DNA from: CAILLO01 sp964579735
GTDB taxonomy: Bacteria; Bacillota; Clostridia; Saccharofermentanales; UBA5734
Length of the DNA stretch: 11,771 bases
Assembly: GCA_964579735.1 (NCBI GenBank)
Contig: CAZOHH010000073.1
Span: 1-11,771 of the forward strand
Direction of reading: 5' to 3'
The notes beneath the pieces are model-generated. The model made no database searches, was not told the origin of the DNA, and saw only the letters and a list, made by a program, of their open reading frames with translations. Positions 6,220 to 11,771 of this stretch are shown piece by piece; positions within the stretch are counted from its first letter, which is position 1, and the number at the start of each line of letters is the position of its first letter. The position numbers and the translations under genes were made by a program.

Positions 6220-8418
6220 TCAGATCCTCAGACGCGCCGGCCTCACTCCGGCGACAGGGCTGCGTAAGTCGAGTACGGCAGAGGGAGGAACCGAACCATC
6301 CAGCTTGATTTCGAGTTCTTCCCCGGCGTCGAGGTGGACCTGGTGGTCCCTGTCGGTCCAGCCTGGAAGAACCGCTTCGGAATGAAGTCGGAACGCGAAG
6401 TCGATCGGGGCGTCCCTGCGGTTCCTGAAGCGCGCCGATAGGCTGCCTTCGATGAGCCGCAAGCTCGTGGAGACGAAAGGCGTCAACCCGCCACGTTCCG
6501 CGTCGCACAGACCGATGGCGGAGAAATCCGCTGGTTGGTGGCCAGACCGCGTCGGCTTCGAATCGGGGCGGACCGTGAAGTCGCCGAAATCCGGATCGAC
6601 GAAGACGTCCTTCCCACAGCAGGAGTTGCCGCTGAGCCTGAGTTCACCGCTTTCCGCGTCGTTGGTGAACAGGATGCGGTGGGGCGCGCAGAAGAGGTTT
6701 CCCTCCATCATCGCGGAAGGGGGGAGCCCCTCGTTCCGCCGGAACAGTTCCCCTATGTCCGCCAGCTCCGGATAGGCCGTGATAAAGGGCGGCTTCAGCG
6801 CATCGACTTCCTCGAATCTGGCGCGCATGGTTCCGTCGACCATCGCTCTCCAGTTGGGGTGGGAGGAGGCGCCACGGCCGTCGTATTCGATGCAGGGGTC
6901 GCAGTCGACGAACACGTTGTTGCGCACGATGAAGTCGCGTCCGCCACCCAGGAAGAGAGCGCGCGCGAGTTCGAAGAAGAAGTTGTCCTCCATGCGCGTT
7001 CCGCTGACGCAATCGTCGTTGTACACGCCCATGGTGCCCATGCCGACACCGCCCAGGTGGTGGATGTGGTTTCTGCGGACGATGTTGCCCCGGAAGGTGT
7101 AGTCCCGGCCGGTGTAGATCGCGCCGGCATCGCCGGTTTCGAGGACGACGCTGTGGATCTCGTTGTCCTCCAGGACCATTTCGTTGCCCGTGAAGAGGAT
7201 CGCGGTGTGCGGAGCGTCGTGGATGAGGTTGCGCCGTACGGCCATTCCCACGCCGCGCAGGTTGACGGCTCCTTGGTAGCAGTGGTTCCACTTCGCGAAG
7301 TGGTGGATGTGGTTGTTGTCGATGACGAAGTCCGCCCGAGCCAGCGTGGAGCGGTCGCCGCCGGTGGCGTCGATGCCGGCGTCGCCGCAGTCGTGCAGGG
7401 TATTCCCGATGACCCGGACTCCGACACCTCCGTCGATGACGATCCCCGTATTCCCGATATTTCTCAGGTGGCAATCCCGGACGACCGTCCGCACCGTGTC
7501 CTTTATGAAGATGGCGTGCCCGCGGGTGGCTTCCAAAGCCAGGCCTACGATGGACACGTCCGTCGTGCCGGTCAACGACAGCAGGGGTTCCGTGAGAAGG
7601 GACAGGACGAATTCGTCCGCTGGCTTGTCCTCAAGAGGGAGGAAGTAGACGGCGCCAGCCGCGTAATCGATGGCGTAGTCGCCGCCCTCCCCGAGCTCCT
7701 CGAGCACGTTCAGGAAGCGAAAACGCTGTCCTGCCCGGAAATCGTAGTTTCCGTGGGGCGGGAGAGTCTCGATCTCCATCAGGACCGGATCGAACCGTGC
7801 AAGGCGCTCGTAGGAATCCGCCCAGTCGTAGGACCAGTAGCCGTGCACCCAAAGATGGGGGTTCGGGGCCCAAGAGGCCGGACGGGCGTCGTCATATGAG
7901 AATCCGCCGTCCAGCGCGCCGGCGACCTGGCCCCATTCGTCGATGCGCTCTTTCAGTCCCTTACGGATCGTCAGGTATCTACCGGGAGCCGGGTACTGGG
8001 CAAGTGCGAGCGGTGCGCCGTTCTGGAACAGCTCAGGATGGGAGGGAGCGACGGTGCGATCGAACCCTCGCGAGGACATGTCGCCTTCAAGGACGATGCC
8101 TTCGTCCGCGAGACGGCAGACCCGCACGAGGTCGACGACGTCAGGTCTCAACCGGGCGCGGATGGTCGGGTCCTCGACCTTCGCTACCCGAGCCAACGCA
8201 CGGCCGCCGATCAGATGGACATCCCCCTCGCCACGAAGGGTGATGCCGTCGAACCGCGCGTCAAGGCGGAGTCCAGCTTCCAGAGAATAGGTCCCGGATT
8301 CGATGACGATTTCACGGATGCCTCGGTGCAGTGCCTCGGAAAGCTCGGATGAAAGATTCGCCCAGGGGGTCGGTTCAGGTTGGACACGGATGCAATTGCC
8401 GAGTTTCAAGATGGCCAT
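6220..8418 (-). CDS. Right-handed parallel beta-helix protein, GH141-like, no signal peptide
   Basis: The product has 732 residues. The ATG at 8418 is preceded by GGAGGTGATC, an unusually full Shine-Dalgarno match. Residues 20-80 begin a beta-helix (TLRGEGDVHLIGG). Residues 100-280 form an insertion with motifs seen in GH141-type proteins: ELFQNGAPLALAQYPAPGRY (129-148), VHGYWSYDWADSY (191-203) and QRFRFLNVLEELGEGGDYAIDYAAGAVYF (231-259). Residues 285-510 hold the repetitive helix coils, rich in Asn/His turns (VRNIGNTGIVIDG, DNNHIHHF, HDAPHTAILFTGNE, ETGDAGAIYTGRDY, MGVYNDDCVSG). A beta-sandwich-like tail follows from about 600. Known GH141 members cleave fucose- or xylose-containing glycans; membership and substrate here are inference. 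The N-terminus (MAILKLGNCIRVQPEP) is not a signal peptide, so a cytoplasmic site is likely, which is uncommon for such proteins. No transporter for sugars is seen beside it. It ends five bases from the convergent permease stop. Confidence 0.85.
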   Translation of the reverse strand: MAILKLGNCIRVQPEPTPWANLSSELSEALHRGIREIVIESGTYSLEAGLRLDARFDGITLRGEGDVHLIGGRALARVAKVEDPTIRARLRPDVVDLVRVCRLADEGIVLEGDMSSRGFDRTVAPSHPELFQNGAPLALAQYPAPGRYLTIRKGLKERIDEWGQVAGALDGGFSYDDARPASWAPNPHLWVHGYWSYDWADSYERLARFDPVLMEIETLPPHGNYDFRAGQRFRFLNVLEELGEGGDYAIDYAAGAVYFLPLEDKPADEFVLSLLTEPLLSLTGTTDVSIVGLALEATRGHAIFIKDTVRTVVRDCHLRNIGNTGIVIDGGVGVRVIGNTLHDCGDAGIDATGGDRSTLARADFVIDNNHIHHFAKWNHCYQGAVNLRGVGMAVRRNLIHDAPHTAILFTGNEMVLEDNEIHSVVLETGDAGAIYTGRDYTFRGNIVRRNHIHHLGGVGMGTMGVYNDDCVSGTRMEDNFFFELARALFLGGGRDFIVRNNVFVDCDPCIEYDGRGASSHPNWRAMVDGTMRARFEEVDALKPPFITAYPELADIGELFRRNEGLPPSAMMEGNLFCAPHRILFTNDAESGELRLSGNSCCGKDVFVDPDFGDFTVRPDSKPTRSGHQPADFSAIGLCDAERGGLTPFVSTSLRLIEGSLSARFRNRRDAPIDFAFRLHSEAVLPGWTDRDHQVHLDAGEELEIKLDGSVPPSAVLDLRSPVAGVRPARLRI

Positions 8419-8423
8419 GCAGG

Positions 8424-8433
8424 ATCACCTCCG
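8424..8433 (-). promoter_or_regulatory. Exceptionally strong ribosome binding site (GGAGGTGATC) of the beta-helix gene
   Basis: Read on the minus strand, GGAGGTGATCC precedes the ATG at 8418 with nine bases between GGAGG and the start. Ten bases are exactly complementary to the canonical 3' end of bacterial 16S rRNA (GATCACCTCC). This fixes the start and suggests efficient initiation. Confidence 0.8.
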
Positions 8434-8477
8434 GAAGTTTTCTTCTAGTCTACTTCATCTTGAGGAAAACAACCGCA

Positions 8478-8495
8478 ACGATATGCACGATATCG
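8478..8495. promoter_or_regulatory. Candidate operator in the divergent region (CGATAT inverted / ACGATAT direct repeats)
   Basis: CGATAT (8479-8484) and ATATCG (8490-8495) form a perfect inverted repeat around five bases. ACGATAT also occurs twice in direct orientation (8478-8484 and 8487-8493). It sits 61-78 bases upstream of the beta-helix start and upstream of the plus-strand TTGACA. That position suits a regulator acting on one or both divergent genes; no regulator gene is adjacent. Confidence 0.35.
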
Positions 8496-8559
8496 GTAAC
8501 TCCAGAAACGGAAATCCACCATACTCTTCGGCATGGACCATCGGATTCCGTGCAAGCGA

Positions 8560-8588
8560 TTGACAAGCGAATCCCATGCGTAGATATT
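8560..8588 (+). promoter_or_regulatory. Sigma-70-type promoter for the DsrE2-TusA operon
   Basis: There is a perfect TTGACA at 8560-8565, and after 17 bases GATATT at 8583-8588, four of six matches to TATAAT including the key A at position 2 and final T. Transcription would start near 8595, giving a leader of about 37 bases before the ATG at 8632. GGATTC (8543-8548) and GAATCC (8569-8574) flank the -35 as an inverted repeat and could be a regulator site. Confidence 0.6.
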
Positions 8589-8631
8589 GGGAAATGCGTG
8601 TTCAAAGAAATCAATCCATGGAGGTAGGAGT

Positions 8632-9168
8632 ATGGACTTCGCGAAAGAGATCCAAGACCTGAAGGACCAGATGGAGCAGAGACCAGGTCCCGAAAACAAG
8701 CTCACGATGATCGTGTTCTCGGGCGAACTCGACAAGCATCTCGCGGCTCTCATCATCGCCACCGGTGCCGCCGCGATGGGCATGAAGGTCGTACTTTTCT
8801 ATACGTTCTGGGCCACCGCGGCGCTTCGTGCTCCGAAGAAGAAGCCGAAGGGCAAGAACCTGATCGAGAAGATGTTCGGCGTGATGCTACCCAAGGGCAA
8901 CAAGAAGCTGATTCTCTCGAACATGCACATGCTCGGTGCCGGCACCGCCATGATGAAGGGTCTGATGAAGAAGAAGAACATCGCGAGCCTCGACGAGATG
9001 TACGAGATGGCTGGCGCACTCGGTGTCACCATCTACGTCTGCGAGATGTCGATGGACCTCATGGGCATGAAGTTGGGCGAGATGATCGACTACCCCGGTA
9101 TCAAATCCGTCGGTGTAGCCTCCATGCTCGCCGAAGCCAAGGAATCCTCCGTCCAGTTCTTCATATAG
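8632..9168 (+). CDS. dsrE2: DsrE2-type (DsrE/DsrF-like) sulfur-relay protein
   Basis: The product has 178 residues. The ATG at 8632 has GGAGG seven bases upstream; an in-frame upstream start at 8587 lacks this. Residues 23-60 (LTMIVFSGELDKHLAALIIATGAAAMGMKVVLFYTFW), a Lys-rich loop (68-80), NMHMLGAGTAMMKGLMKKKNI (97-117) and IYVCEMSMDLMG (134-145) match the DsrE2 (DrsE_2) family. Cys137 in the YVCEMSM motif is the only cysteine and corresponds to the residue that binds sulfane sulfur in this family. DsrE-family proteins pass persulfide sulfur to or from TusA-type carriers, and the next gene encodes a TusA, so a direct partnership is likely. The 45-65 stretch is hydrophobic, consistent with the membrane-associated behaviour reported for some DsrE2 proteins. 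Family assignment is firm; the physiological sulfur source is unknown. Confidence 0.9.
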   Translation: MDFAKEIQDLKDQMEQRPGPENKLTMIVFSGELDKHLAALIIATGAAAMGMKVVLFYTFWATAALRAPKKKPKGKNLIEKMFGVMLPKGNKKLILSNMHMLGAGTAMMKGLMKKKNIASLDEMYEMAGALGVTIYVCEMSMDLMGMKLGEMIDYPGIKSVGVASMLAEAKESSVQFFI

Positions 9169-9212
9169 AAAGCACGGCGTTATAGCCGTAAAGCGCAAAG
9201 GAGACATGACAC

Positions 9213-9452
9213 ATGGCTGACTTCGAAATCAAGAAGACCCTCGACTTCAAGGGACTCGCCTGCCCCATGCCCATCGTCAAGACCAGCATGGAGATGCCCA
9301 AGATCTCCGTCGGCGACGTGGTCGAGGTCCTGACGACCGATCCCGGCTCCATAGCGGACTTTCCCGCTTGGGCGAAGACCACCGGCAACGCCGTGCTCGA
9401 GATCAAGCAGGAACCCGGCCTGATCCGCATCTACATCAAGCGCCAGAAGTAG
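9213..9452 (+). CDS. tusA: TusA/SirA-family sulfur carrier protein
   Basis: The 79-residue protein has the usual TusA length. Residues 10-20 read LDFKGLACPMP, with the family's CPxP motif at Cys17-Pro20. Cys17 is the persulfide-carrying residue known in this family. The rest follows the two-layer fold (GDVVEVLTTDPGSIADFPAWAKTTGN). The ATG at 9213 has AAGGAG nine bases upstream. It lies 44 bases after the DsrE2 gene and 49 bases before the membrane-subunit gene, in one apparent operon. TusA can serve thiolation of tRNA, cofactor synthesis or sulfur-energy metabolism; pairing with DsrE2 and a DsrMK-like complex favours the last, by inference. Confidence 0.94.
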   Translation: MADFEIKKTLDFKGLACPMPIVKTSMEMPKISVGDVVEVLTTDPGSIADFPAWAKTTGNAVLEIKQEPGLIRIYIKRQK

Positions 9453-9501
9453 ACCGCGACTTGGAACAACTGAAGATCGAACGAGTACAAGGAGGTCCGA
9501 G

Positions 9502-10458
9502 ATGATGTTGGGCACCTTCGCACTGACTGCGTCCTTTGTTCTGGACGCGGTCGCCAAGGCCACCGCCAAAGCGACCGCGACGCCGATTCCGACCCTGACG
9601 CTGGCGCCGACCCTGACGCTGGCGCCGACCGTGACGCTGGCGCCCGACGTCACGGCCACCATTGCTCCCGTGATCACGGCAGGCGTGACTCCCGATGTCG
9701 TCGCCACGGCTTCGCAACTGGCCCGCCTCTCCGGATTCCCCCTCGTGCTCTCTCGCATCGAGTTCTTCATCATGATACCTCTGGTCTATCTTGCGATCCT
9801 GTTCTGCATCGGAATGCTGGTCTACCGCATGGTCCAGATCTTCCGGGCCCCGCCTGCCCCTTATTCGTTGAAGATATTCCCCTCACGGAAGAGGCCGAAG
9901 CTCGTCGCTCTGGGCGATACGTTCGCGATGCCCCAGATCCGTCGCCACCAGCCGCTCTTCTGGGTATTCCTCATGATGTTCCATGTTTCGCTCCTCTTCC
10001 TGTTGCTCGGCCACCTCGATATCCTCCCGACCATCTCCTTCGTGCCGGAAGCGTCCCGCGACATGCTGGGAGCCGGACTCGTCGGCGTCGGCGTGACGGT
10101 ACCGCTGTTCTACTTCCTGTTCCGTCGCTTCAAGACGCCGAACCGCGATATCAGCGTCCTCGCCGACTACCTGCTGCTGATCCTCGTGATCTTCCTGTGC
10201 CTCTTCGGCGACTTGATGAGCTGGGGCAACTCATGGACCCAGTTCGGATTCGTGATCACCAAGGCCGATTTCGGGCAGTACTTCGCGAGCCTCGCCAACT
10301 TCACGTTCATCGACCCACGGACCTGGCTGTCCGGAACCCATTATCACTTCGCCGTGATCCACGTCCTCCTCGCCGAGACGTTTTTCGTGGTCCTGCCCTT
10401 TTCGAAGATCGTGCACGCCTTCCTGTCGATGCCGATCAACCTCCTGAGGAGGAAGTAG
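9502..10458 (+). CDS. Membrane heme-b-type subunit, NarI/DsrM/HdrE-like, with Thr-Pro-rich N-terminal extension
   Basis: The product has 318 residues. The ATG at 9502 has AAGGAGG six bases upstream. After an N-terminal extension the chain has about five membrane segments, near residues 84-107, 152-173, 188-207, 219-236 and 283-303, as in the nitrate reductase gamma/DsrM/HdrE superfamily. Candidate heme ligands are His161 and His171 in TM2 and His280, His282, His287 and His305 around the last helix. This family exchanges electrons with the quinone pool and passes them to a cytoplasmic iron-sulfur partner, encoded immediately downstream two bases after this stop. Residues 1-19 are weakly hydrophobic, and 20-60 are Thr/Ala/Pro-rich with three TLTLAP-like repeats, which is unusual for the family. 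The heme count cannot be settled by eye. Assignment as DsrM-like rather than HdrE-like is open. Confidence 0.85.
   Translation: MMLGTFALTASFVLDAVAKATAKATATPIPTLTLAPTLTLAPTVTLAPDVTATIAPVITAGVTPDVVATASQLARLSGFPLVLSRIEFFIMIPLVYLAILFCIGMLVYRMVQIFRAPPAPYSLKIFPSRKRPKLVALGDTFAMPQIRRHQPLFWVFLMMFHVSLLFLLLGHLDILPTISFVPEASRDMLGAGLVGVGVTVPLFYFLFRRFKTPNRDISVLADYLLLILVIFLCLFGDLMSWGNSWTQFGFVITKADFGQYFASLANFTFIDPRTWLSGTHYHFAVIHVLLAETFFVVLPFSKIVHAFLSMPINLLRRK
9592..9645 (+). repeat. Three 18-bp tandem repeats encoding TLTLAP
   Basis: ACCCTGACGCTGGCGCCG occurs twice exactly (9592-9609, 9610-9627), followed by a third copy with two changes (9628-9645). They encode TLTLAP, TLTLAP and TVTLAP within the Thr/Pro-rich N-terminal linker of the membrane subunit. 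The exact match between copies indicates recent slippage or expansion, so copy number may vary between strains. Confidence 0.9.
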
Positions 10459-10460
10459 AC

Positions 10461-11708
10461 ATGGACGCGACAATGCAAGCTGAACTCAAGCGACTCTTCG
10501 AGACGAAGCTCAACCGGGCCATGCGCCTGTACCTCGAGACCTGCACGCACTGCGGCGTCTGCGTCGAGGCCTGCCACGCCTATCAGTCCATGCCGGAAGC
10601 CAAGTATTCGGCCGTCGGCCGCGCGGAGATCGTCCGAAAGGTCTTCCTGAAGTATTTCTCCCTGGAAGGCAAGATCGCCCCTTGGCTCGGCGAGACCATC
10701 ACGCTGGACGATGTCGCCGTGGAGCGCTTCTACGACGCGGCATATTCCTGCACGGGCTGCCGCCGCTGCATGGTATTCTGTCCGTTCGGCATCGACACGC
10801 AGCAGATCATGAGTATCGCGAAACTCCTGCTCGTCGGCGCCGACAAGGAGCCGAAGATCCTTTCCATGCTCGCCGACATGAGCATCGCCAAGGGCGAGGA
10901 TGTCGAGACTTCACAGGAGGGTTTCGCCGAAGCCATCAAGAACATCGAGCCCGACGTGGAGGCCCTCTGGCCGACCGCTCCGGGCAAGAAGACCATTCCG
11001 ATGGGCGTCGAGAAAGCGGATGTGATGTTCGTCGGTCTGTCCGGTAAGCACTCCATCGTCCCCGCCGCCGCCATCCTGAACGCGGCAGGCATCAACTGGA
11101 CCCTCAGTTCCTTCGAGGCCGTCAACTTCGGCGCATTCCTAGGAGACCCGAAGCGCACGAAGGAGATCGCCGGGCGCATCATCGCCGAGGCCGAGCGCCT
11201 GAAGGTCAAGAAGGTCGCCATCGTCGAATGCGGAACTGCGTACCGCGTCATGAAGCACCAGACCGGGACGCATGACTTCGAGGTCGTCGCCTTCATCGAA
11301 CTGATCGCGCGATATGTCCGAGGCGGCCGAATCCGCCTCAAGAAGAATATCGAGGACCGACTGACCTACCACGACCCCTGTCAGGTCGCTCGCAATGGCG
11401 GCGTGTACGACGCACCCCGCTACGTGATCCGGCAGCTCGCCCGCGACTTCGTCGAACTGACCCCGAACCGCGAGTACAACTGGTGCTGCGGTGGGGGCGG
11501 CGGGCTGGTCGCCATGGGCGAGATGGACTTCCGCATGAAGTCCTCCCGCGTCAAGGTGGAGCAGGTCCAGGCCACCGGCGCGACCTCCATCTGCACCATC
11601 TGCGAGAACTGCCACTCCCAGCTGACCGACCTGAACGCCCATTACGAGATGGGCATGAAGGTGGAGTCCCTGACCAACCTCGCGGCGCATGCCCTGAGAA
11701 GGGACTAG
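10461..11708 (+). CDS. Iron-sulfur CCG-domain subunit, DsrK/HdrD-like
   Basis: The product has 415 residues. The ATG at 10461 follows GAGGAGG, two bases after the membrane-subunit stop. Two 4Fe-4S binding motifs lie near the N-terminus: Cys28, 31, 34, 38 (CTHCGVCVEAC) and Cys97, 100, 103, 107 (CTGCRRCMVFCP). The C-terminal CCG domain has Cys307, Cys342-Cys343 and Cys378/Cys381 with C-X34-CC-X34-CXXC spacing, the pattern that binds the noncubane 4Fe-4S cluster used for disulfide reduction in HdrB/HdrD and present in DsrK. The first CCG domain (about 185-290) is degenerate: only Cys257 (ECGTAY) remains. Together with the upstream subunit it forms a DsrMK/HdrED-like pair that should link the quinone pool to a thiol/disulfide or persulfide reaction in the cytoplasm. 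The adjacent TusA and DsrE2 are the likeliest partners, by inference. After the stop, 63 bases to the edge show no clear terminator. Confidence 0.9.
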   Translation: MDATMQAELKRLFETKLNRAMRLYLETCTHCGVCVEACHAYQSMPEAKYSAVGRAEIVRKVFLKYFSLEGKIAPWLGETITLDDVAVERFYDAAYSCTGCRRCMVFCPFGIDTQQIMSIAKLLLVGADKEPKILSMLADMSIAKGEDVETSQEGFAEAIKNIEPDVEALWPTAPGKKTIPMGVEKADVMFVGLSGKHSIVPAAAILNAAGINWTLSSFEAVNFGAFLGDPKRTKEIAGRIIAEAERLKVKKVAIVECGTAYRVMKHQTGTHDFEVVAFIELIARYVRGGRIRLKKNIEDRLTYHDPCQVARNGGVYDAPRYVIRQLARDFVELTPNREYNWCCGGGGGLVAMGEMDFRMKSSRVKVEQVQATGATSICTICENCHSQLTDLNAHYEMGMKVESLTNLAAHALRRD

Positions 11709-11771
11709 AACGCTTAGAACCCACATTCCTCACCCCATTGAACCGATCTGAGAATATTTTCTGTCGAATCC

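Noticed and set aside
6235..6253. GC-rich hairpin as an intrinsic terminator
   Set aside because: Perfect 6-bp stem, but with no following T-run on either strand and inside coding sequence; the Arg/Pro/Ala-rich coding at high GC easily produces it.
6535..7899. 454-codon plus-strand reading frame opposite the beta-helix gene
   Set aside because: It is Val/Asp/Glu-rich shadow coding without domains or a good ribosome binding site; the minus-strand frame shows clear beta-helix motifs.
8419..8436. Plus-strand GGATCACCTCC resembling the 3' end of 16S rRNA
   Set aside because: Nothing else of an rRNA is present. It is the complement of a strong Shine-Dalgarno site correctly placed before the beta-helix gene.
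1570..8519. Shared 10-mer GGAAATCCAC in both divergent regions (1570-1579 and 8510-8519) as a common regulator site
   Set aside because: A single shared 10-mer among many possible pairs in 11.8 kb is expected by chance, and only the first copy lies in a palindrome.
9174..9189. Small hairpin ACGGC-GTTATA-GCCGT between the DsrE2 and TusA genes
   Set aside because: Five-bp stem with no T-run; too weak to call a terminator or processing site.
11709..11771. Terminator or new gene after the iron-sulfur subunit
   Set aside because: The 63 bases show no stem with T-run and no start with a ribosome binding site; nothing can be called.

Overview
The window looks like chromosomal DNA of a high-GC anaerobic bacterium. 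Strong purine-rich ribosome binding sites precede nearly every gene, and one site (in front of the beta-helix gene) matches the 16S anti-SD tail over ten bases. The long coiled-coil FtsX-type permease is of a kind common in Bacillota and Actinomycetota. A DsrE2/TusA/DsrMK-like gene set points to anaerobic sulfur or thiol redox metabolism. The lineage cannot be fixed from this sequence; a Gram-positive or related anaerobe is only a guess.

Layout. (1) 1-1483, minus strand: the N-terminal part of a secreted repeat protein, with a signal peptide followed by 70-residue Listeria-Bacteroides (InlB B-type) repeats encoded by an exact 210-bp tandem array that runs off the left edge. (2) 1484-1818: a divergent control region with a TATAAT box for the repeat gene, two inverted repeats in its presumed leader, and a 19-bp near-perfect palindrome next to the regulator gene. 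(3) 1819-6214, plus strand: a tightly overlapping three-gene operon of a TetR-family regulator, a LolD/MacB-type ABC ATPase with a TTG start, and a 1021-residue FtsX/MacB-type permease. (4) 6220-8418, minus strand: a 732-residue right-handed parallel beta-helix protein resembling GH141-type carbohydrate-active proteins, without a visible signal peptide, convergent with the permease. (5) 8419-8631: a second divergent control region with a TTGACA promoter. (6) 8632-11708, plus strand: a four-gene operon of a DsrE2-type protein, a TusA-type sulfur carrier, a heme-b-type membrane subunit (NarI/DsrM/HdrE-like) and an iron-sulfur CCG-domain subunit (DsrK/HdrD-like).

How the genes may work together. 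The TetR protein probably controls its own exporter through the palindrome. The last operon pairs two sulfur-relay proteins with a two-subunit quinone-linked thiol/disulfide redox complex. The simplest reading is that persulfide or disulfide carried by TusA/DsrE2 exchanges electrons with the membrane pool through the DsrMK-like pair. No DsrC, rhodanese or DsrAB is seen in the window, so the direction and substrate are inference.
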